Below, piece after piece: positions 42,966 to 52,764 of a stretch of 64,000 nucleotides of DNA. Position 1 is the stretch's first letter; the number at the start of each line of letters is the position of its first letter. The position numbers were made by a program, and so were the translations under genes. This DNA comes from 34-65-8 sp046294735 (GTDB taxonomy: Bacteria > Pseudomonadota > Alphaproteobacteria > Sphingomonadales > Sphingomonadaceae): the NCBI GenBank assembly GCA_046294735.1, contig JBKBKB010000001.1, positions 434,001 to 498,000 on the forward strand, read 5' to 3'. The notes under the pieces were generated by a model. The model was not told the origin of the DNA. It ran no database searches and was given only the letters and a program-made list of their open reading frames with translations.

Positions 42966-43351
42966 TCCGGCCCTCGCCCCGCTTCGCCCGCCTCGTTGCG
43001 GTACTCGCTCGCCAGTAAAGCTGCCTTGGCCACGCGCAGGCCGTAGATCACCAGCACAAACGTCAGCGGAATCCACAGCAGCGCATGGACCCAGAACGGC
43101 GGCGTGACTGCGATCTCCAGCCACAGGGCCAGGCCAACGATCAGCCCGCCGATGATCAGCGTCAGGAACGCAGCGGGGCCGTCACCCACATTGAACCGCG
43201 AAAGGTCCAGCCCGCAGGCGCGGCACCGGGGCGCGAACTGGGCCACCCCTTCGAACAGGGTCTTCGCGCCGCACTGCGGGCAGAGACCGAAAAGGGCGGC
43301 CTCGCGAATGCTTGGCTGCCCTCCTCGATTGTCAGGCACTGGCCCGTTCAT
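42962..43351 (-). CDS. DUF983 membrane protein of the cox cluster
   Basis: 129 residues. The N-terminal zinc-ribbon-like CPQCGAKTLFEGVAQFAPRCRACG has two CxxC pairs. Two transmembrane helices follow (about 61-82 and 88-106). DUF983 proteins occur almost only in alphaproteobacterial cytochrome oxidase operons between ctaE and surf1, and are presumed assembly helpers. It lies 6 bases after ctaE and overlaps surf1. Confidence 0.9.
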   Translation of the reverse strand: MNGPVPDNRGGQPSIREAALFGLCPQCGAKTLFEGVAQFAPRCRACGLDLSRFNVGDGPAAFLTLIIGGLIVGLALWLEIAVTPPFWVHALLWIPLTFVLVIYGLRVAKAALLASEYRNEAGEAGRGPE

Positions 43352-43357
43352 CGGCGA

Positions 43358-44179
43358 TCAGATCTTCGGGGCGTCCCCGCCTCCGAAGACGTAGATCGCG
43401 ACGAACAGGAACAGCCACACCACGTCGACGAAGTGCCAGTACCACGCGGCTGCTTCGAACCCGAAGTGCTGGCGCGGGGTGAAGTGGCCTTTGTAGGTCC
43501 GCACCAGGCACACGATCAGGAAGATCGTGCCGACGAGGACGTGGAAGCCGTGGAAACCGGTCGCCATGTAGAAAGCCGAACCATAGGTGTTCTCACCAAA
43601 GGGGAACGGCGCGTGGCTGTATTCATAGGCCTGGATGGCGGTGAACAGCACGCCGAGCAGGATGGTCAGCCACAAGCCCTTCTTCAGCCCTTCGCGGTCT
43701 CCATGAATCAGCGAGTGGTGCGCCCACGTTACGGTGGTGCCCGAGCACAGCAGGATCAGGGTGTTGAGAAGCGGCAGCTTGAACGGATCAAGCACGGCCT
43801 CGACCGCCTTGGGCGGCCATTGACCGGCCACAACCTCGGAAATCACCGAGGGAAACAGCGAGAAATCGAACCACGCCCAGAACCAGCCGACGAAGAACAT
43901 CACTTCGGAGGCAATGAATGTGATCATGCCGTAGCGCAGGTGCAACTGCACCACCGGGGTATGGTACCCGGCCTGCGCTTCCTTCACGATATTGCCGAAC
44001 CAGCTGAAGAACGTGGCGATCAGGCCGGCGATGCCGAGCCCGAGCACGATCTGCCAGTTGGCCATCTCGTGCATCATCAGCACCATGCCACTGGTAAAGG
44101 TCAGCGCCGAAACCGAGCCGAGGAACGGCCAGATATCGGGCGGAAGAATATGATAATCGTGGTTCGCGGTGCCAGCCAT
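43358..44179 (-). CDS. ctaE: Cytochrome c oxidase subunit III
   Basis: 273 residues with seven transmembrane helices. Typical segments are HDYHILPPDIWPFLGSVSAL, FFVGWFWAWFDFSLFPS and the C-terminal HFGFEAAAWYWHFVDVVWLF. It stabilises the aa3 oxidase core and the lipid-filled O2 route. It lies 65 bases downstream of ctaG. Confidence 0.97.
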   Translation of the reverse strand: MAGTANHDYHILPPDIWPFLGSVSALTFTSGMVLMMHEMANWQIVLGLGIAGLIATFFSWFGNIVKEAQAGYHTPVVQLHLRYGMITFIASEVMFFVGWFWAWFDFSLFPSVISEVVAGQWPPKAVEAVLDPFKLPLLNTLILLCSGTTVTWAHHSLIHGDREGLKKGLWLTILLGVLFTAIQAYEYSHAPFPFGENTYGSAFYMATGFHGFHVLVGTIFLIVCLVRTYKGHFTPRQHFGFEAAAWYWHFVDVVWLFLFVAIYVFGGGDAPKI

Positions 44180-44244
44180 GAATCGTGTACCCCGTAAGTC
44201 AGCTTTGTCTGGCCCTTAATCGGGCGGTTGCACTTGGTCCAGTG

Positions 44245-44829
44245 TCAGGACGCAGGAATTTGCGGCTGGGTAGCCGACTTGTGGAAGGTGTAGCTCAAAG
44301 TGATCTGCTGGATGCCCTGCGCATTCGGATCGTCCAGGATTGCCGGATCGACGAAATAGAGCACCGGCATCCGCACTTCCTGCCCCGGCTGTAGCACTTG
44401 CTCGGTGAAGCAGAAGCACTGGACCTTGTGGAAATAGCGCCCTGCCTGTTCCGGCTCGACATTGAATGTGGCTGTGCCCGTGATTGGCACGCCACTGTCA
44501 TTGCGGGCGGTGTAGAACGCCAGATCACGCACGCCAATGCGGACTTTCTCGGTCACCTGTTCCGGCTTGAAGGCCCACGGCATGTCCCTCGCCGTGCTCG
44601 CGTCGAACCGGATCGAGATTTCCGGGGCGTTGGCACTCAACGCCAGGCGTTCGGCCGCGCTGGCTTGCTGCTCGGTCGCCTTCTGGGTCGTGCCGCCGAA
44701 GCCTGTCACCCGGCAGAACAGGTCGTAGAGCGGCACCGCCGCATACCCCAGGCCCAGCATCGCCAGCGCCCCGAGCAGGGCATAGAACCCGACCCGGCGG
44801 TTGCGTTCTTCCAGTGGCAAGGTGGTCAT
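44245..44829 (-). CDS. ctaG: Cytochrome c oxidase assembly protein CtaG (Cox11)
   Basis: 194 residues. One N-terminal transmembrane helix (about 15-33) precedes a periplasmic immunoglobulin-like domain. The copper-binding pair is in KVQCFCFTEQ (CxC). The later VLYFVDPAI and ITLSYTFHKS are Cox11 hallmarks. It delivers Cu(B) to subunit I. It starts 5 bases after the small 42-residue ORF. Confidence 0.95.
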   Translation of the reverse strand: MTTLPLEERNRRVGFYALLGALAMLGLGYAAVPLYDLFCRVTGFGGTTQKATEQQASAAERLALSANAPEISIRFDASTARDMPWAFKPEQVTEKVRIGVRDLAFYTARNDSGVPITGTATFNVEPEQAGRYFHKVQCFCFTEQVLQPGQEVRMPVLYFVDPAILDDPNAQGIQQITLSYTFHKSATQPQIPAS

Positions 44830-44834
44830 GGCAG

Positions 44835-44963
44835 CTACATCCTCACAATGGTCAGAGCGTAGAACAGGACCACAAAGAACACGAGGATCCCGCCAAGCAC
44901 GAGATTGCGCGACTTCTGGCGGCGGCGATATTCGGCGATTTCATCTGGGGTCACGATAGCCAT
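44835..44963 (-). CDS. 42-residue single-span membrane protein in the cox cluster
   Basis: ATG at 44963, TAG at 44837-44835. The protein has a charged N-terminus (MAIVTPDEIAEYRRRQKSRN) followed by one hydrophobic helix of about 18 residues and a short basic end (IVRM). It overlaps the end of ctaB by 13 bases and stops 5 bases before ctaG. Tiny single-span proteins at this position (CoxF/CtaB-ctaG linkers) occur in other alphaproteobacterial cox operons. A role in oxidase assembly or as a small subunit is likely but inferred from position only. Confidence 0.75.
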   Translation of the reverse strand: MAIVTPDEIAEYRRRQKSRNLVLGGILVFFVVLFYALTIVRM

Positions 44964-45871
44964 CCTTGCTGGCGGACCAGAGCATCCGCGACGAGCGCTG
45001 CAAAGAGCAGAAACAGGTACAATACGCTGAACGAGAACAGACGCTTTTCTGGCAACATCCGGTCGCCGTCGCCCGCGGTCCGCCGGGCCACCGGCACCGC
45101 AAGCAGCACGAACAGCAGCGACAGTATAAGCGCCGCCAGACCGTAAACTGCCCCAGTCCCGCCGATCAGCCAGGGCGCCACGGCGACCGGCAGCAGCAGG
45201 ACCGAATAGACCAGGATCTGCTTGCGGGTAGACGCTTCGCCTCGCACCACCGGCATCATTGGAATGCCGACCTTGGCGTAGTCAATCTGCACAAACAGCG
45301 CGAGCGCCCAGAAATGTGGCGGTGTCCACATGAAGATGATTGCAAACAACAGCACCGGCATCAGCGTGACGTCGCCAGTTACGGCCACCCAGCCGATCAG
45401 TGGCGGGAAGGCACCGGCCCCGCCCCCGATCACGATATTCTGGGGCGTGCGCGGCTTGAGCCAGATGGTGTAGATCACGGCATAGTACACGATCGACACG
45501 GCCAGGATCGATGCGGCAAGCCAGCCGATGCCCAGGCCCATCAGTAAGACCGAGCCGACCGACAGGCCGACCCCGAAATCACGCGCACTGGTTGGATCAA
45601 GTCGGCCGCCAGGGATCGGCCTGCCCGCAGTTCGCTTCATCCCTGCATCTAGGTCGGCTTCCCACCACATGTTCAGCGCCGCAGCGCCCCCGGCTCCGAT
45701 AGCGATGCACAGGATCGCGGTAAAGCCAAGCACGGGATGAATGCTGCCCGGGGCAGCCAGCAGACCGCACAGGCCGGTGAAAATCACCAGGCTCATCACG
45801 CGCGGCTTGGTCAACGCGAAGAAATCGCGCCAGTCGGCCGGTAGCGGGATCGAGGCAACAGGTGCAGTCAT
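44951..45871 (-). CDS. ctaB: Protoheme IX farnesyltransferase
   Basis: 306 residues from the ATG at 45871 (GGAGAAG upstream); an ATG at 45898 is a less likely start. It is a UbiA-superfamily integral membrane protein with NMWWEADLDAGMKRTAGRP (first Asp-rich motif, Mg-diphosphate binding) and a second Asp motif in the loop near FVQIDYAKVGIPMMP. It converts haem b to haem o, the precursor of haem a for ctaD. It lies between ctaD and the small ORF. Confidence 0.95.
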   Translation of the reverse strand: MTAPVASIPLPADWRDFFALTKPRVMSLVIFTGLCGLLAAPGSIHPVLGFTAILCIAIGAGGAAALNMWWEADLDAGMKRTAGRPIPGGRLDPTSARDFGVGLSVGSVLLMGLGIGWLAASILAVSIVYYAVIYTIWLKPRTPQNIVIGGGAGAFPPLIGWVAVTGDVTLMPVLLFAIIFMWTPPHFWALALFVQIDYAKVGIPMMPVVRGEASTRKQILVYSVLLLPVAVAPWLIGGTGAVYGLAALILSLLFVLLAVPVARRTAGDGDRMLPEKRLFSFSVLYLFLLFAALVADALVRQQGWLS

Positions 45872-45989
45872 CAGTCGGTCTACTTCTCCGATTGGCATCG
45901 CATGGGACGCGCATGGCGGCCGTGAGCAGGCCTGTCTATGGCAAGAGGCGCACCGTCACCAGCGCGCCCCTCCCCTTGTTCATTTTCCC

Positions 45990-46007
45990 GGCCCTTCCCC
46001 AAGGGCC
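45990..46007 (-). promoter_or_regulatory. Hairpin between ctaD and ctaB
   Basis: GGCCCTT-gggg-AAGGGCC on the minus strand: a perfect 7-bp stem and 4-base loop, beginning 7 bases after the ctaD stop. No T-run follows. It could protect the 3' end of the ctaC-ctaD message or partly terminate, setting subunit-to-assembly-factor ratio. Confidence 0.4.
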
Positions 46008-46013
46008 CTGCCA

Positions 46014-47723
<1,710 letters not shown>

Positions 47724-47749
47724 AATCGTTCTCTTCAGCCCTGTGGGGA

Positions 47750-48814
47750 TTACTGGCCGACTGCAGGGGCAGCAGCGGCGGGGGCGGCAACTGCCGCGGT
47801 GGTGGTGGTGGTGGTCGCAGTTGCAGGGACAGCAGCGACGGGAGCAGCCTCAGCCACAGACTCTTCGCGTCCGAGCGAGCCGCCCTTTGACAGGACCCAG
47901 GCTTCCCACTGCTCACGAGGAACTGCTTCGACAGCGATCGGCATATACGCATGCTTAACGCCGCACAGTTCCGAGCACTGGCCATAATATATGCCCGGCT
48001 CATTGATCGTCAGCAGCTTCTCGTTAAGTCGGCCAGGGATCGCGTCGAGTTTGAACCAAAGGGCGGGTACCGCCCACGAATGGATCACGTCGGCAGCCGT
48101 AGTCTGGACCCGGATCGGTGTGTCGACCGGCAGGACCAGACGGTTATCAACCTCCAGCAGGGCCGGGAAACCGGCTGCCTTGGCATCTTCCACCGGCATC
48201 ATGTTGGCGATGAATTCGGAGATGCCCTGATCAGGCAATTCGTAGCCCCAGTTCCACTGGTAGCCGGTGATCTTGACCGTGACAGCGTCCGCCGGCGGCG
48301 TTTCGTACTGCTTCGACAGCAGCGAAATCGACGGGATGGCGATGCCGACCAGGATCAGCACCGGGACCACTGTCCACACCACTTCGATCATGGTGTTGTG
48401 GGTGGTCTTGGACGGGTTCGGATTGGCACCCTTGCGATAGCGCACCATCACATAGATCAGCAGCCCGAGCACGAACACGCTGATGATCGCCATGATCCAG
48501 ACCAGCGCAACATGGAACCCAAAGGCATATACACCGACATCGGAAAACTGCGGCTGAAGATCAAGACCACCATTCACCGGCTGACCCTTGATCATGTCCG
48601 ACCCAAGCGGCGTATAGGCTGGCACAGTGGCCGCCGCAGCGTCGGCCGTGGGCGCAGCCGTTTCAGCCACTGCGGCCTCTGCCGCGGGCGCCGCAGCATC
48701 AGCCGCCGCTTCCTGTGCCAGTGCCATGCCAGGCACCAGCGTCAGGGCCGCAGCCGTCCAAACCGTTACCGTCTTGCCGATAGCCTCGCGGGCCCCGTTA
48801 CCGAAATTCATCAA
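47750..48814 (-). CDS. ctaC: Cytochrome c oxidase subunit II (CuA)
   Basis: 354 residues. A signal peptide (ending ALAQ, about 34) is followed by an Ala-rich linker, two transmembrane helices and the periplasmic cupredoxin domain with GYQWNWGYELPDQG, VIHSWAVPALWFKLDAIPG and the CuA ligand loop CSELCGVKHAYMPI. The C-terminus is an unusual about 40-residue Ala/Thr tail with a run of six Thr. It accepts electrons from cytochrome c. It is first gene of the leftward cox string, with a promoter-like sequence upstream. Confidence 0.96.
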   Translation of the reverse strand: MMNFGNGAREAIGKTVTVWTAAALTLVPGMALAQEAAADAAAPAAEAAVAETAAPTADAAAATVPAYTPLGSDMIKGQPVNGGLDLQPQFSDVGVYAFGFHVALVWIMAIISVFVLGLLIYVMVRYRKGANPNPSKTTHNTMIEVVWTVVPVLILVGIAIPSISLLSKQYETPPADAVTVKITGYQWNWGYELPDQGISEFIANMMPVEDAKAAGFPALLEVDNRLVLPVDTPIRVQTTAADVIHSWAVPALWFKLDAIPGRLNEKLLTINEPGIYYGQCSELCGVKHAYMPIAVEAVPREQWEAWVLSKGGSLGREESVAEAAPVAAVPATATTTTTTAAVAAPAAAAPAVGQ

Positions 48815-48892
48815 TCCGACGCTTTCCGTTTTTGATCTTCAAGCCGCCAAGTGCAGCCACAATTACCCCCTTTCACGGGGTCACGGTCCGGG

Positions 48893-48921
48893 CCTATACG
48901 CGCGCTTGCCCAGTGCCTCAA
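48893..48921 (-). promoter_or_regulatory. Candidate promoter of the cox gene string
   Basis: On the minus strand TTGAGG (48921-48916), exactly 17 bases, then TATAGG (48898-48893). Both hexamers match 4 of 6 consensus positions. It would start transcription near 48886, giving a leader of about 70 bases before ctaC. Confidence 0.4.
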
Positions 48922-48951
48922 GCGCTTCTAGGAGAAAAATCCGCAACACCT

Positions 48952-48968
48952 CTTGCCCCCCGGGCAAG
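48952..48968 (+). promoter_or_regulatory. Hairpin in the pyrE leader
   Basis: CTTGCCC-ccc-GGGCAAG, a perfect 7-bp stem with a 3-base loop, 28 bases before the pyrE ATG. Without a following T-run it is not a classic attenuator. It could affect pyrE translation. Confidence 0.35.
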
Positions 48969-48996
48969 CCACAGGGAACTCCCGGAAAAGCCCTTC

Positions 48997-49575
48997 ATGA
49001 CAGACGACGACGTCCTATCCGAATTTCGTAGCTGCGATGCCCTTCTCGAAGGGCATTTCCTGCTGTCGAGCGGGCGCCACAGCGCCCATTATCTGCAATG
49101 TGCAAGGGTGTTGATGAATGCCGAACGGGCTGGCCGACTGGCACTGGCCCTGGCTCAGCGCATCCCGCGCGAGATTCGCAGCGAGATCGAGGTGGTGGTC
49201 TCTCCCGCGATGGGCGGCCTTATAATCGGTCATGAAATGGGCCGAGCCCTGGGCAAGGATGCGATCTTTCTCGAACGCCCTGCTGGCACATTCGAGCTGC
49301 GGAGGGGATTCGCGCTGGCCGAAGGCGCACGGGTGCTGATGGTCGAGGATGTCGTCACCACCGGCCTGTCCAGCCGGGAAGCGATCGCGGCCGTGGCACG
49401 CGACGGCGGCATGGTGATTGCCGAGGCGGCACTGGTGGACCGGTCAGCGGGCGACGCCGATCTCGGCGTGCCGTTCTTCCCGCTCGTTCAGCTCAACTTT
49501 CCGACCTACGCCGAATCCGACATGCCGGAAGCGCTGGCGGCGATCCCGGTCACCAAGCCAGGGAGCCGCAAGTAG
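48997..49575 (+). CDS. pyrE: Orotate phosphoribosyltransferase
   Basis: 192 residues from the ATG at 48997; a longer open frame to 48832 lacks conservation. The PRPP-binding motif is VLMVEDVVTTGLSSREAI (about 111-128). The catalytic-loop Lys is replaced or lies in the FLSSGRHSAHYLQCARVL region, as in the short PyrE type found in many alphaproteobacteria. It joins orotate and PRPP to OMP in pyrimidine synthesis (see pyrC at 30-31 kb). pdxJ begins immediately after its stop codon. Confidence 0.92.
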   Translation: MTDDDVLSEFRSCDALLEGHFLLSSGRHSAHYLQCARVLMNAERAGRLALALAQRIPREIRSEIEVVVSPAMGGLIIGHEMGRALGKDAIFLERPAGTFELRRGFALAEGARVLMVEDVVTTGLSSREAIAAVARDGGMVIAEAALVDRSAGDADLGVPFFPLVQLNFPTYAESDMPEALAAIPVTKPGSRK

Positions 49576-50319
49576 ATGCCACAGCGGCTCCGCCTCGGCG
49601 TCAACATCGACCACGTCGCGACCATCCGCAATGCGCGCGGCGGCGACCATCCCGATCCCGTGCGGGCGGCCGAGATTGTCGCGGCTTGCGGCGGTGACGG
49701 CATTACCGCCCACCTGCGCGAGGACCGGCGTCACATCCGCGACGAAGACCTCGCCCGGATCCAGGCGGCGACCAACCTGCCGCTCAACCTCGAAATGGCC
49801 GCGACCGAGGAAATGCTGGCGATCGCCCTGCGCCACAAACCGCATGCCGCCTGCATCGTGCCGGAAAAGCGCGAGGAGCGCACGACCGAAGGCGGGCTTG
49901 ATGCAGCGGGCCTGCACAACCGGCTGGCGCCGATGGTCACCCGGCTCGCCGATGCCGGCATCCGGGTCAGCCTGTTCATCGAGGCGAACGAGCGCCAGCT
50001 TGACGCCGCGCTGCGGCTCGGCGCGCCGGTGGTGGAGTTCCACACTGGCGAATATGCCCATGCGTTTCTAGGCGGTGATCGCGACAAGACCGCAGCCGAA
50101 TTGAAGCGCATATCCGACATAGCTGCGCTAGCGGCCAAGAACGGGATCGAGCCCCACGCCGGCCACGGCCTTACCTATGAAAACGTCCAGCCGATTGCGG
50201 CGATCCCGCAACTGGCGGAACTCAACATCGGCCACTACCTGATCGGCGAGGCGATCTTTTGCGGGCTGGAACCGGCGGTCCTGCGGATGCGTGACCTGAT
50301 GGACGAGGCGCGCGGATGA
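49576..50319 (+). CDS. pdxJ: Pyridoxine 5'-phosphate synthase
   Basis: 247 residues, the usual PdxJ length. Conserved blocks are LGVNIDHVATIRNARGGDHPDP (start), HLREDRRHIRDED, CIVPEKREERTTEGG and the C-terminal AGHGLTYENVQPIA and NIGHYLIGEAIF. It condenses 3-amino-1-hydroxyacetone phosphate with deoxyxylulose phosphate to pyridoxine phosphate. It abuts pyrE with no gap and overlaps acpS by 4 bases (ATGA). Confidence 0.97.
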   Translation: MPQRLRLGVNIDHVATIRNARGGDHPDPVRAAEIVAACGGDGITAHLREDRRHIRDEDLARIQAATNLPLNLEMAATEEMLAIALRHKPHAACIVPEKREERTTEGGLDAAGLHNRLAPMVTRLADAGIRVSLFIEANERQLDAALRLGAPVVEFHTGEYAHAFLGGDRDKTAAELKRISDIAALAAKNGIEPHAGHGLTYENVQPIAAIPQLAELNIGHYLIGEAIFCGLEPAVLRMRDLMDEARG

Positions 50320-50717
50320 TCATCGGCCTCGGTTCCGACCTGTGCAATGTCGAGCGGATTCAGGCCGTGCTCGACCGGCACGGCGAGCGGTTCGAGCAGC
50401 GCGTCTTCACCGAGGTCGAGCGCGCCAAGGCAGCCAAACGTCCGTTCACCCGCGCGGGCACCTACGCCAAGCGCTTTGCCGCCAAGGAGGCCTTTTCCAA
50501 GGCCGTGGGCACCGGCTTCTACCGCGGGGTCTACATGAAGGATATCGGCGTGGTGAACGCGCCCTCGGGCGCGCCGACGCTCGCGCTGGCCAATGGTGCG
50601 GCCAAGCGCCTTGCGGAAATGACGCCGGACGGCCATGAGGCCATCATTCATCTCACCCTCACCGACGATCATCCATGGGCGCAGGCCTTCGTGATTATCG
50701 AGGCCCGTCCGCTTTGA
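50316..50717 (+). CDS. acpS: Holo-[acyl-carrier-protein] synthase
   Basis: 133 residues. AcpS signatures are IIGLGSDLCNVERIQ (Mg-binding Asp) and KRFAAKEAFSKAVGTGF (Glu/Lys of the active site). It transfers 4'-phosphopantetheine from CoA to ACP. The pdxJ-acpS-lepB order is widely conserved. The ATG overlaps the pdxJ stop. Confidence 0.96.
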   Translation: MIIGLGSDLCNVERIQAVLDRHGERFEQRVFTEVERAKAAKRPFTRAGTYAKRFAAKEAFSKAVGTGFYRGVYMKDIGVVNAPSGAPTLALANGAAKRLAEMTPDGHEAIIHLTLTDDHPWAQAFVIIEARPL

Positions 50718-51667
50718 GTATCCCCGTGACAGAAACGCCCCCCGAACAGCCCGAACAGACGGAACGGATTGCCACCGCGATCAAACCGGACAAAAAAGCC
50801 AAGCCGGACAAGGAAAAGGTCAACTGGCTGGCTGAGCTGCGCGGCCTTGCAGTGATGCTGCTGGCGGTGCTCGCCTTCCACAGCTTCATCGCCAAGCCGT
50901 TCTACATTCCCAGCACATCGATGATGCCCAACCTGCTGGTCGGCGACAGGTTGGTGGTGAGCAAGTATCCCTATGGCTGGAACTGGTCGTCGGTCTCCTT
51001 CCACCTCCTCCCGCGCGCAGAATGGCGGGTATGGGGATCGACGCCGGAATACGGCGATATCGTGATCCCGGTACACCCCTTGCGTGACGAGGACTATATC
51101 AAGCGCGTCGTCGCCCTGCCCGGGGATACGATCGAGCTGCGCGGCGGCCAGATCATCCTCAACGGTATACCCGTGCCGCAGCAGGTCGAACCTGCCCTGC
51201 GGTTGCCGGTGGCGAGCGACCAGCACCTGTGCAGCATTCCGCCCCGCCCTTGCCTGGCCGATTTCGAGATCTATCGCGCCCGGAACGAGGATGGCACTCC
51301 GGTCTACGAACTCCCGGTCGCGCGCGAGACCCTGCCCAATGGTGCGAGCTACCTGATCATCAACGAGGATTTCGACGCGGGGCTCGACAACTTCGACAAG
51401 ATCACCGTGCCCGCTGGCCATGTGTTCGTGATGGGCGACAACCGCGACCATTCGGCGGACAGTCGCGCAGCAGTCGATCCCTACGGCGGCGGCGGTCTCG
51501 GCGGACCGGTCCCGCTCGAGAACATTGGCGGACGGGCGGAGTTCATCACCTTCTCGCTTGACGGGACAACCGGGTGGAATCCGGTCACGTGGTTCACATC
51601 GCTCCGCGGCGGACGGGCCTGGACCACGCTGCGCCCGGCCATAGCCAAGCCCAGCGCGGTCGAATGA
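50714..51667 (+). CDS. lepB: Signal peptidase I
   Basis: 317 residues from a TTG at 50714 with GAGG 10 bases upstream and a 4-base overlap with acpS; a GTG at 50726 is an alternative. One N-terminal transmembrane helix (about 42-60) is present. The catalytic Ser69 is in PSTSMMPNL, and the catalytic Lys about residue 130 in DYIKRVVALPGD. The C-terminal GDNRDHSADSR completes the signature. It cleaves signal peptides of secreted proteins on the periplasmic side of the inner membrane. Confidence 0.94.
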   Translation: MSIPVTETPPEQPEQTERIATAIKPDKKAKPDKEKVNWLAELRGLAVMLLAVLAFHSFIAKPFYIPSTSMMPNLLVGDRLVVSKYPYGWNWSSVSFHLLPRAEWRVWGSTPEYGDIVIPVHPLRDEDYIKRVVALPGDTIELRGGQIILNGIPVPQQVEPALRLPVASDQHLCSIPPRPCLADFEIYRARNEDGTPVYELPVARETLPNGASYLIINEDFDAGLDNFDKITVPAGHVFVMGDNRDHSADSRAAVDPYGGGGLGGPVPLENIGGRAEFITFSLDGTTGWNPVTWFTSLRGGRAWTTLRPAIAKPSAVE

Positions 51668-52764
51668 GCGACGATCCGCCGAACGGAGCCCCCATAGGCG
51701 CAAGTCCGGCGCGGATCATGGACGAGCGCCTGCGGCTGGAAGCGAGCCGTGCGTTCATCTGGACCCTGGTCATCGGGCTGGCCGTGCTTGCGGTCTATCT
51801 GTCCTATTCCCTGCTGGTTATATTCGGAGCGCTGGTGTTCGGCGCGCTGGTGGACGGTTTCGTGCGCCTGCTTGGCCGAGCCCTTCCGATCGCGCGCGGA
51901 TGGCGGGTAGCACTGGCGCTGCTTTTGATCGGTGGCTTTCTTTACTGGCTGGTGCAGTTTGCCGGCGGGCAAATCTCCCGTGAAGCCGCTGCCCTGCCCA
52001 CAATCATCAATACTCAGCTCCTGCGACTTGCTAACTGGGCCCAGGCACGCGGGCTGGAGTTCGGGGTTGAGGATATCCGCGGCCTTGCTTCAACCCTGTC
52101 CAGCGGGGTCGGCACGGTCACCCGCGCCATCGGCGGCCTGGTGGGCGGTTTGACCACCTTTGCGCTGATTGTGATCATCGGCATCTACTTCGCGATCGAC
52201 CCCAAGCTGTACGAACGCGGGGTCGCCTGGATGGTGGTACGCACGCATCGGGAAGCCTTTCTCGATACACTGACTCATCAAGCCCGCACCCTGCGCCGCC
52301 TGCTGGCAGGCCGCGTACTGGGCATGGTAATAGAAGGGCTGTTGACCTGGGTCATGCTGGCCCATGGTGGAGCACTGTTCGGGCTTGACCCTGTCCCCAT
52401 GGCAGCGCTGCTCGGCCTACTGACCGGCTTGCTCGCCTTCATCCCCAACATCGGCGCGCTGATTTCCGGGCTGCTGATGGTTCTGGTCGGTTTCTCGGGC
52501 GGCTCGGAGATGGGGTTCTATACCATTGCGGTCTATTTCGTGGTCCAGAACTTCGACGGCTACTTTCTGGTCCCCTATATCGCGAAAAAGACAGTTGATC
52601 TGGCCCCGGCGCTGGTTCTGTCGGCCCAGCTGGTGTTTGGAGTGTTGTTTGGCATTCTTGGGCTAGCGCTGGCTGACCCGCTGCTGGCGATGATCAAGGT
52701 CGGGCTTGAGCGTCGCGCGGCGCGGATCGATCAGATGGACGCATTGGAGGCAGAGACCGGATAA
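51664..52764 (+). CDS. AI-2E family transporter
   Basis: 366 residues from the ATG at 51664, overlapping the lepB stop (ATGA). About eight hydrophobic segments in the UPF0118/PerM/YdiK pattern, with conserved GLLAFIPNIGALISGLLMVL and VVQNFDGYFLVPYIAKKTVD in the C-terminal half. Family members include TqsA and Na+/H+ antiporters; the name does not prove autoinducer export. It is in the pyrE-ruvX string. Confidence 0.88.
   Translation: MSDDPPNGAPIGASPARIMDERLRLEASRAFIWTLVIGLAVLAVYLSYSLLVIFGALVFGALVDGFVRLLGRALPIARGWRVALALLLIGGFLYWLVQFAGGQISREAAALPTIINTQLLRLANWAQARGLEFGVEDIRGLASTLSSGVGTVTRAIGGLVGGLTTFALIVIIGIYFAIDPKLYERGVAWMVVRTHREAFLDTLTHQARTLRRLLAGRVLGMVIEGLLTWVMLAHGGALFGLDPVPMAALLGLLTGLLAFIPNIGALISGLLMVLVGFSGGSEMGFYTIAVYFVVQNFDGYFLVPYIAKKTVDLAPALVLSAQLVFGVLFGILGLALADPLLAMIKVGLERRAARIDQMDALEAETG

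Noticed and set aside
43085..44197. Long open frame (370 codons) on the plus strand across ctaE and DUF983
   Set aside because: Antisense to two well-conserved cox genes; the composition is His/Gln/Arg-rich shadow sequence.
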